From the IMG/VR virus record IMGVR_UViG_3300031884_000939, positions 1-64,000 of that record: a stretch of 64,000 bases of DNA; one strand, given 5' to 3'. This stretch comes from a virus. Of the stretch, positions 36,189-42,977 are shown piece after piece. The translations under genes were made by a program, and so were the position numbers. The first letter of the stretch is position 1, and each line of letters begins with the position of its first letter. Under the pieces are notes generated by a model. It did not search any database, was not told where the DNA came from, and was given only the letters and a program-made list of their open reading frames with translations.

Positions 36189-36910
36189 TATTTAGATTGA
36201 GCTGGTAGAATATAAGAATAAACAGCAAGTCCGGAATCAACAATAATCTGCATTGCGCCTTCATCACTAATACGCATTACTTTATCGCCATACAAGTCAA
36301 GAATGCCAATAACAGCTTTGACTGGCCAACTCCATGCTCGCTTGAGATCACCTTGTACATCTGGTTGGAATACAAAGTTACCAGCGTGTGTTGAATGATC
36401 TCCAAAGAAGAACTTCAAATCACCGCCGTCTACTTTAACTTGGAAATTGTTTTCTTCGCTATTAGCTGTAGCTTGCATTTTCAAACGCTGAATAGCCGCT
36501 GCGCTTGGTTCAACCTCTAAGTTCCATTTAACACCTTTGAACTTAATAGTCTTAATCTTTTCATTAGCAACTTCGGCTGCCATAAAACGATATGAATTCT
36601 TAAAGTCGCCTGCTTTGTTCACAAAGTTTAACTGATCCGGCGCATTGTCGGCTCTGCGATTAATAGCAAGTGTAGCATCTTCTTTGTACTCTTGTAAGTT
36701 CAAAAGAATTTTAAGTTTGGCTAAATTTGGCATACCAAATGTACCAATAAATTCTGCTACTGGATTGATTGTTTTACCTTCTACAACAATCGAATTATCT
36801 TCAGCTTTGCCAAAGATATTTGTTTCAGTGTCAGTTCCAACTACACGAACTTGTTCAATACTGCCCAAGTCAAAAGTATGTGAAACTAAGTCTAAAAGAT
36901 GATCACGCAT
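36188..36910 (-). CDS. 45: Sliding clamp (gp45-like)
   Basis: 240 aa (T4 gp45 is 228). The blocks NKAGDFKNSYRFM, ANSEENNFQVK, FFFGDHSTHAGNFVF and VDSGLAVYSYILPAQ fit the clamp of cyanophage-type T4-like phages as I recall it. It encircles DNA, tethers the polymerase and, in T4, activates late transcription. The SD AAAGGAAAT is good. Its position near the polymerase gene keeps T4-like synteny. Confidence 0.85.
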   Translation of the reverse strand: MRDHLLDLVSHTFDLGSIEQVRVVGTDTETNIFGKAEDNSIVVEGKTINPVAEFIGTFGMPNLAKLKILLNLQEYKEDATLAINRRADNAPDQLNFVNKAGDFKNSYRFMAAEVANEKIKTIKFKGVKWNLEVEPSAAAIQRLKMQATANSEENNFQVKVDGGDLKFFFGDHSTHAGNFVFQPDVQGDLKRAWSWPVKAVIGILDLYGDKVMRISDEGAMQIIVDSGLAVYSYILPAQSK

Positions 36911-36937
36911 TTAATATTTCCTTTAAGTAATGTTGAT

Positions 36938-36966
36938 AGTATAACAGGTTTATTTAGGTTTTACAA
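36938..36966 (-). promoter_or_regulatory. Sigma70-like promoter with embedded ACCTAAATA
   Basis: TTGTAA, 17 nt, TATACT before the clamp gene; the spacer contains ACCTAAATA. Confidence 0.6.
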
Positions 36967-37875
36967 CTATTTTGAAACTATTTTCGCCAAAGGTTGTCCA
37001 CCTTTAATCGAATCTAAAACGCCTGGCTTACGCAACTCTAGCCAAGTACTTGCTTCGTACGTATTATAAGAATACGCAATTTCATATCCTATATTAATGG
37101 CTAAATTTTTGATAAATGAACCAGGGGTATAGGATCTATGATTTTTTTCAGCTAATCGAACAGCACTAACTCGGTCGCAATCATTAAATGTCATAATGAA
37201 AGTTCCTCCTGGTTTGAGCTTTTCGAAAACTTCTTTTAAATATTTTTGAATCATTTCAAAAGGACGATAATCCAAATAATCATAGGCCAAGCACAATCCA
37301 ATTTGATTATTAGGTATTTTACTTAAAATTTCTCGATCAAAATCTTCGACAATAGTATAAGAGCGTAGTCGATTTTGATATTGAGTACTAAAAGTGCTTA
37401 ATGCTGGTAATAATAAATCATGTTTTAAATCCACAATGTATAATGGATCATGCCCTACCATATCTTCAATAAAAGGTCCTGCGCTAGGTCTGATAATTAG
37501 TGCGGGCATACGCCAATCAGCATATAGCTTTACTCTACTACGGTATAGGTCCATGCTTATACGATTATTTGTACGGATCTTTAAGACTGTTGCGCTATCC
37601 TCGTATAATTCCCATTCAAGTACATCGGTATAAGATTTATAACTTTCTTGAAATAGTGGTGGTTCAGCATCACTAATATCTTTATCTAACTGAGTTTTTA
37701 AATTATTAAAATCGCGTTCAAACATATCAAACGCATCGTTGATATCCTGTTGTCGTTTATTAAGACTAGCGGCTAGATATGTAATTTCATTTAATGACTG
37801 ATTAGCAATATCTCTGGCAGGTACCGCAGATAATTTATCTAACTGATTTTTTAAGAATACGAGATCACTCAACAT
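36967..37875 (-). CDS. SAM-methyltransferase-fold protein with coiled-coil start
   Basis: 302 aa. Residues ~1-75 are predicted coiled coil (QQDINDAFDMFERDFNNLK). Residues ~120-280 follow a class I methyltransferase layout: DLKHDLLLPAL, GLCLAYDYLDYRPF and KLKPGGTFIMTFNDCD. The glycine-rich SAM loop is weak, so binding may be lost. It is placed between clamp and polymerase in one unit. It may modify DNA or proteins, or be structural. Confidence 0.6.
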   Translation of the reverse strand: MLSDLVFLKNQLDKLSAVPARDIANQSLNEITYLAASLNKRQQDINDAFDMFERDFNNLKTQLDKDISDAEPPLFQESYKSYTDVLEWELYEDSATVLKIRTNNRISMDLYRSRVKLYADWRMPALIIRPSAGPFIEDMVGHDPLYIVDLKHDLLLPALSTFSTQYQNRLRSYTIVEDFDREILSKIPNNQIGLCLAYDYLDYRPFEMIQKYLKEVFEKLKPGGTFIMTFNDCDRVSAVRLAEKNHRSYTPGSFIKNLAINIGYEIAYSYNTYEASTWLELRKPGVLDSIKGGQPLAKIVSK

Positions 37876-37877
37876 AA

Positions 37878-40538
37878 TTAGAACTCAAATAAATTTTGAA
37901 ATGTATTTTCAGTATTAGTAGCACTAGCTAAGTCCCAATCTAATACACTTAATAAGTTATCAATCTTTTGGTCTACAATAGTAGCTTCCATTAAGGCATC
38001 ATCAAATGGAAGTTCTTTAAACCAATCAGGCAAACGTTGCTCATCTGTAGGGTAACCAATACTAGTCCAACCCAATGGATTTGGCTTTAACTTACATACA
38101 ATAGTTTTCATGCCGTCGACTACCGCAATAGAATAATTGTCGCTATTCATACGACGTAGATTGTTCCAGTTTAGTGCCGCACGAACGTGTCCTGGCATAT
38201 TAGCTTTGCCTGCTTTTTCTTCAGCCGCACCATATTTGGTCAAGTTGTTTACACGTTTAGGTGTACCCTTTTCCCAAGCTGGACGCTCAGCAAACGCATA
38301 CTTAAATTCTCTAATGCGCTCAACAATTTCTTCACGACCTGTACCAGTTAATACCTTTTCCAAAATCTCACTTAAAAACTCTTGAATTATTTTAGGAGTA
38401 TCCGAACGCTTTAAGTCTAAGCCCATAGCTTTAATCTTGCCTGGCTTACCGTCTACGTCAAGGCGCTTGCCTTCTAAGTCATAAATTAATACAGCATAAC
38501 GCTTCTTAGTAATAAACAAACTATTAGATGCTACTAGTTCGCGACCCGCTTTAATAAGTTCGCCAGCTTCACGAGGACAGTGGAAAGCCTGTTCCATAAA
38601 TGCCGGAAATGAATCATTAACTTGATCCGCAATGCTATCATAGAGTTGAATACAACTTTCTTTACTCCAAGACATCTTTCCAGCCGCCACATCATCTTTG
38701 ATAGCTGGCCACGCTGTAAAATAGCATGAGTCAGTGTCACCATAGATAATTGCTTGTCCTAAATGGTCTTTAACCCCAAAGATACATTCGTTAATATAAC
38801 TAGCCATGTGTCGAGCAATACTACGACCCGATAGTGTAGTTGACTGTCCAATACGCTTGTCAAAGAAACGACAATGTGGATTTAAAATAGCACCGTATAA
38901 CGAATTTAAGTTAATCTTCTTAACTAACTGTCGCTTATCCCAGAACGCAATCATCTTAGGATCAGTAGCTTCTTTTTTCTTAGCTTGAAGTTCTTTACGT
39001 TCAGCATACCAACGCTCTAACAATCCTGGCACAACACCTTTACGCTCATATGTAACAATAGTGCCATTAGCGGTTAGCATCCAAGGTTTGTTAGAATTAA
39101 ATACCATCTCCCAAATCTCAGCCGCACTATGTACAGTACTATCGCCATCTTGCCAGTCGATTGTAATTTCAGTACCACGCTGTTGATCCATGACCGCTGT
39201 ATATTCTAATGTAGCAAACATACCTTCCCACGCTGCCGCAAATGATTTGCCTTTACCAACAATTTCATTAATGTAACGATCAGTCATAATAGGACGAAGT
39301 TGTCCTACTACAGTTTCCATTCCCATGTTCAACGCACGAATAGCAGATGGATAAAGTGAGTTAATATCCACAGCGCCGATCCATTCATGAATACCCTTTT
39401 TAGGATACGCAACATAAGCACCTGCGGCCGCTGTATCTTCTTCGTCTGTTAATCTTTGTTTACGATTAGGTACAACAAGTCCACGCTCATGTGCTTCGTT
39501 AATAATAGCTTGTTCAGTAACAGCTACGGCACCCATTGTAGTTGCTAACAATACAGTATTGGCGTGTGCGAGTTCGTTAGCTAAGTCCAAGAAGCGTAAC
39601 TTCTTATCTAACTTGTCTAACAACAATGTATCTTGCCTGTTATACACAATAAACTGTTTAAAGTCTTGATTGTATAATTGATCCAATGTGCCTTCGTATT
39701 GTGTTTTACTTTCGCCTAGTTCATATTCAGAAATAGCATCCAATGAATAACTGTGTCGTTCTTCATAGGTGTACTTACGATATAATTGCATATAGTCCAT
39801 GTGTACACGACCTACGATATCATAAGTTGTGCTAGTAGCACCATATCGCTCAAATTCACGCTCTTTAGGGAATTGACCCCACAAGCAGAATCTGCGTGTA
39901 TCATCTTTAGACAATACTCGCTTGATACGATTTACTGTGTATGGTATATCATAGCCTTCTGAGTTCCAACCTGAAATAACATCTGCGTCATCGATTAAGT
40001 CCAGGAATGTTTTTAACATATCCTCTTCTTTTTCAAACACAATACAGTTTTCAAAGTCTTTAGCAATATCATTAGCTGTTTCGATACTCATATGCTTGGG
40101 TGGCACAACCAATGTAACTAGTTGCTCCATCCATTGTAAGTAAACAGAAATAGCTGTAATGCCGTTGAATGGATCAGTGGTAGGAGAGAATCCTTTCTCC
40201 TTGTGAAAGTCTACTTCAATGTCGAAGAATGCCGCATGGAGTTCTGGAGCATCTTTATTTTTGTAATTTTCTTCTAAACAACGGAAGATAGGATTGATAT
40301 CAGATTCATAAAGTTGTTTGCCTTTTTGAATGGCTACTTCCTTACGAAACTCTTTACTATTACGACTAGAAAAGCGGGCAACTGGTGTGCCATAGATAGA
40401 AGTAAATTTACCTCTAGGATCGTTGTAGTAAAAGATATAATCAGCGGGGTATTCTTTATAAATTCTTTCCCCGTTGATTCGTTCTACAACATGAATTCGA
40501 TCGTGTTCACGATCATATAGACAATCTACATAACTCAA
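37878..40538 (-). CDS. 43: Family B DNA polymerase (gp43)
   Basis: 886 aa (T4 gp43 is 898). Exonuclease motifs AAFFDIEVDF, ISGWNSEGYDIPY and YNRQDTLLLD. Polymerase motifs A DINSLYPSAIR, B KINLNSLYGAI and C IYGDTDS. The C-terminus NTFQNLFEF resembles the clamp-binding tail of RB69/T4 polymerase. It replicates the phage genome with the clamp. The start is TTG at 40538 with SD GGAG 7 nt upstream. A TATAAATA box and a GTTCG-TTAAG-CGAAC hairpin lie in the leader. Confidence 0.97.
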   Translation of the reverse strand: MSYVDCLYDREHDRIHVVERINGERIYKEYPADYIFYYNDPRGKFTSIYGTPVARFSSRNSKEFRKEVAIQKGKQLYESDINPIFRCLEENYKNKDAPELHAAFFDIEVDFHKEKGFSPTTDPFNGITAISVYLQWMEQLVTLVVPPKHMSIETANDIAKDFENCIVFEKEEDMLKTFLDLIDDADVISGWNSEGYDIPYTVNRIKRVLSKDDTRRFCLWGQFPKEREFERYGATSTTYDIVGRVHMDYMQLYRKYTYEERHSYSLDAISEYELGESKTQYEGTLDQLYNQDFKQFIVYNRQDTLLLDKLDKKLRFLDLANELAHANTVLLATTMGAVAVTEQAIINEAHERGLVVPNRKQRLTDEEDTAAAGAYVAYPKKGIHEWIGAVDINSLYPSAIRALNMGMETVVGQLRPIMTDRYINEIVGKGKSFAAAWEGMFATLEYTAVMDQQRGTEITIDWQDGDSTVHSAAEIWEMVFNSNKPWMLTANGTIVTYERKGVVPGLLERWYAERKELQAKKKEATDPKMIAFWDKRQLVKKINLNSLYGAILNPHCRFFDKRIGQSTTLSGRSIARHMASYINECIFGVKDHLGQAIIYGDTDSCYFTAWPAIKDDVAAGKMSWSKESCIQLYDSIADQVNDSFPAFMEQAFHCPREAGELIKAGRELVASNSLFITKKRYAVLIYDLEGKRLDVDGKPGKIKAMGLDLKRSDTPKIIQEFLSEILEKVLTGTGREEIVERIREFKYAFAERPAWEKGTPKRVNNLTKYGAAEEKAGKANMPGHVRAALNWNNLRRMNSDNYSIAVVDGMKTIVCKLKPNPLGWTSIGYPTDEQRLPDWFKELPFDDALMEATIVDQKIDNLLSVLDWDLASATNTENTFQNLFEF

Positions 40539-40575
40539 ATTAATCTCCGTTTATGGCCGGTAAGCCTTGTTTCAT

Positions 40576-40590
40576 GTTCGTTAAGCGAAC
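40576..40590 (-). other. Hairpin in polymerase leader
   Basis: GTTCG/CGAAC 5-bp stem (6 bp with flanking C-G) in the 75-nt leader of the polymerase mRNA. It is a candidate translational-control site, since T4 gp43 autoregulates by binding a leader hairpin. Confidence 0.45.
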
Positions 40591-40611
40591 GACTCTTACT
40601 GCTAACTATAA

Positions 40612-40619
40612 TATTTATA
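40612..40619 (-). promoter_or_regulatory. T4-type late promoter box TATAAATA
   Basis: Exact T4 late consensus on the minus strand, ~75 nt upstream of the polymerase start. Confidence 0.6.
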
Positions 40620-40875
40620 GTGTTTTGCCCACTTGAGTTAAAATTTGTTCTAGCAAGCTATGGTCATCTTGTGTACGGCCAAATTCAGCTTTGTGAGCAA
40701 TCTTAATAGCTTTTTTAAGGATAGCTGGTTTAATTTCTAATTCTTCAGCAATAGCTTTAACTGTGTCATTCAATCCACCTTGTAGTGTTTCGATTTCCAT
40801 AGTAACAGCCATACCTTCATTGATAATTTGCTCTAATTTTTTAGTTTGTTCTGCTGTGAATACGCGGTCTGACAT
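40615..40875 (-). CDS. DsbA-like small DNA-binding protein
   Basis: 86 aa, helical. ETLQGGLNDTVKAIAEELEI followed by KPAILKKAIKIAHKAEFG recalls the T4 DsbA family (89 aa), a double-stranded-DNA-binding protein that stimulates late transcription; identification is from memory. A sigma70 promoter (40902-40930) lies just upstream. Confidence 0.6.
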   Translation of the reverse strand: MSDRVFTAEQTKKLEQIINEGMAVTMEIETLQGGLNDTVKAIAEELEIKPAILKKAIKIAHKAEFGRTQDDHSLLEQILTQVGKTL

Positions 40876-40901
40876 TTAGTTCTCCTGTTAATAATGTTAC
40901 A

Positions 40902-40930
40902 AGTATACAGGATATTTTGGATGAAGTCAA
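40902..40930 (-). promoter_or_regulatory. Sigma70 promoter
   Basis: TTGACT, 17 nt, TATACT, ~26 nt before the DsbA-like gene. Confidence 0.78.
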
Positions 40931-41121
40931 ATGATAAAAGACACTTTTGGCTAAACGGTAGCGAATCGCTTTACCAAGGCAGGCTCCGCCTACACCGGCC
41001 GTTTTACAACGGTCCTAAGGGTGTTCTTTACATATAAGTATTTACCGAAGTACAGTTTTCAAAATGCCAACGATTCATAGCATTAGAGTAGTTGGATATC
41101 CCCATATCGCGAACTACACTT
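40931..41121 (-). ncRNA. Structured RNA D with leader copy 3
   Basis: Starting from a GATAAATA box, the RNA opens with the conserved leader stem GTAGTT...AACTAC (41083-41121, inner helix GATAT/ATATC). Further hairpins follow: CCGTT-GTAA-AACGG (GNRA loop), AGGC-GGA-GCCT and GGTA...TACC around AGCG/CGCT. It holds only a 15-codon ORF. The other two leader copies precede homing endonucleases, so this may be the scar of a lost one or an independent small RNA. Confidence 0.55.
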
Positions 41122-41122
41122 T

Positions 41123-41130
41123 TATTTATC
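41123..41130 (-). promoter_or_regulatory. Late promoter box GATAAATA
   Basis: Late-type box directly before AAGTGTAGTTCGCGAT, the same context as the plus-strand boxes at 15586 and 47019. Confidence 0.55.
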
Positions 41131-41209
41131 TATAGATAACAGGTGCGTAAGGATTAAGTTTATAATCCTCATCACCGTGTTGTTCTGGATAAACTGGATA
41201 TTCGTTCAT
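41126..41209 (-). CDS. Possible 27-aa peptide
   Basis: The ORF MNEYPVYPEQHGDEDYKLNP... ends 4 nt past the late box. Its ATG lies 9 nt after the stop of the PP-loop gene, but the SD is weak. It is acidic and tyrosine/proline-rich. It could be a real small gene or chance. Confidence 0.35.
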   Translation of the reverse strand: MNEYPVYPEQHGDEDYKLNPYAPVIYR

Positions 41210-41217
41210 ATTAATAT

Positions 41218-42312
41218 TTATTTAAAATCGTTATCGGACAAATAATAGTCTTCAATATTAAATTTATGGATAATATTGAAATCAGTATCGATACCTTCAA
41301 ACATCATACGCTGTAAGAAAACAGTTCGTAAGCTAGGCTTTTTGAGTTTATTATCGAGATAGTCTTGATTTTTATCAAATTCAAATATTTCTAATTTTGC
41401 TTGTTTTTTATACTCAACCCATTTTGTGATATTCCTAGCATCTTGCGAGTTAATACTCCAAAGTTGGAAATCAGTTGAATCATAAAAATGGTGTAAGTAT
41501 GTATTCATAAATTCTTCAGAAAAGTTATGCCATAGTTTCGGAGAGCATAACACTAATAATCTAAATCTTACTGATTGCCACTTAAAGCAAAAGTTCCACC
41601 ACCAAAACCAATCAGCATTTTTTTCTATTGTTATACCGTATGTGTCAGCTGAACGACATACTGCGTCTATTAATAATGTAGAAACTTTAGGAACTTGTAT
41701 TTTGCTGTTTAAGTACGAAAATATAATATCTTTAGAAAAGCTATTATTAAAAACATCAGCTCTTTCTAACATAAAGTTTTTTAACATATCGCTACCAAAT
41801 AATTGGTCGTTATGCTCACCTGTTACTAATATAATACTTTTATCAAATAACCAAGGAATAGTTTCACTATTGATTATTTGTAATTTGCCAGCAATATAAT
41901 TTCTAAAGAATTCCTGATTTTCAATTACTGCGTCATAGCTTGTTAATACTCTAATTCTATCTTTAACTTCAGCTAACGGATAATTTTCTAAAAAACTAAT
42001 CAACATTCTTGTACTGTCGATGCCGCCGCTCCACATAATGCCTAATGGCTTTTGTAGTCGAATGCTAAGTTCCCATAGTTCAGCAGCTCGTTTGTTACAA
42101 CAATCTCTATAAGATAAAAAATTTGATGTTAATAGCGGTAACTCGCTACCTGGATATACTTTAGTGTTGATTGGTTGTTTAAACTGGTTAGTTCTATCTA
42201 CTAACCCAACAGCATTACTAATAGTTTTGTACATTGCTTTCCAGTCAGCAACTTCTGAATATAATGGTGTCGGTAATACAGCATTAGAATTAAAATAATA
42301 AACGGATTTCAT
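41218..42312 (-). CDS. PP-loop ATPase, asparagine-synthase-like
   Basis: 364 aa from the ATG at 42312 (ATGA overlap with the previous gene). GIMWSGGIDSTRMLI carries the PP-loop SGGxDS (95-100), and VTGEHNDQLFGSD resembles the asparagine synthetase B C-terminal domain. There is no glutaminase domain. Such domains adenylate a carboxylate or base before amidation. It could complete the 7-deazaguanine pathway (QueC-like chemistry) or modify a protein; both are inference. Confidence 0.7.
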   Translation of the reverse strand: MKSVYYFNSNAVLPTPLYSEVADWKAMYKTISNAVGLVDRTNQFKQPINTKVYPGSELPLLTSNFLSYRDCCNKRAAELWELSIRLQKPLGIMWSGGIDSTRMLISFLENYPLAEVKDRIRVLTSYDAVIENQEFFRNYIAGKLQIINSETIPWLFDKSIILVTGEHNDQLFGSDMLKNFMLERADVFNNSFSKDIIFSYLNSKIQVPKVSTLLIDAVCRSADTYGITIEKNADWFWWWNFCFKWQSVRFRLLVLCSPKLWHNFSEEFMNTYLHHFYDSTDFQLWSINSQDARNITKWVEYKKQAKLEIFEFDKNQDYLDNKLKKPSLRTVFLQRMMFEGIDTDFNIIHKFNIEDYYLSDNDFK

Positions 42313-42941
42313 GTTTCGGCATTGCCCCAAAATTCTGTATATATTTGCATTCTTACAATATCTAATTCTTCTTGCGTAATTGCTTGGTTAATCATATCTT
42401 TGAATTTTTCTGCTAGGGCAGTAATTCTAAATTTAGTTATATTTTCAGTCTCAATTTTCAAACTTAACTCAGCAAATACTTGTTCAACCGGACGCTCAAC
42501 AATGCGAGCATACTCTTCTATCATAAGAGTATAAAATCCTTTACTAGGATCGCATTTTGTTATTTCTATATCGGCGACGGCACTAAACGCTGTCCATTTT
42601 GTTGTATCGACTCTTAATAAAGCATTTCCAGTATGGGTTTCCCATATACCAAATAAAATATGTCTGCGCTTTATAATTTCACGATTAATTAACCAAGATT
42701 CACTAACTTGAGTTGGATCAATAGGAACTAACTGTCCTGATCGCTTGTCATTTTTCCAAACATTATCATAAAATTCTGTTCGGTTTTTAAACTTTTCATA
42801 GTTATTTACAAATGGTGTAATACCACGCACAAAGCAATCAATAGAACTTGACGCTAATGCGTTAGCTGTAACTAATCGATTGGTAGAAGTGTAAACACAA
42901 AAATTTTCGTGACTTACTACAAGGTAGTGCATATCGTACAT
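42309..42941 (-). CDS. Hypothetical partner of the PP-loop ATPase, 210 aa
   Basis: Opens MYDMHYLVVSHENFCVYTST and is mixed alpha/beta with a helical C-terminus (EELDIVRMQIYTEFW). Family not recognised. The strict ATGA coupling suggests a complex with the PP-loop protein. It might replace the missing amidotransferase or substrate domain. Confidence 0.6.
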   Translation of the reverse strand: MYDMHYLVVSHENFCVYTSTNRLVTANALASSSIDCFVRGITPFVNNYEKFKNRTEFYDNVWKNDKRSGQLVPIDPTQVSESWLINREIIKRRHILFGIWETHTGNALLRVDTTKWTAFSAVADIEITKCDPSKGFYTLMIEEYARIVERPVEQVFAELSLKIETENITKFRITALAEKFKDMINQAITQEELDIVRMQIYTEFWGNAET

Positions 42942-42977
42942 ATGATATACTTATACTGCTAGATTTTGTTTAAATTA

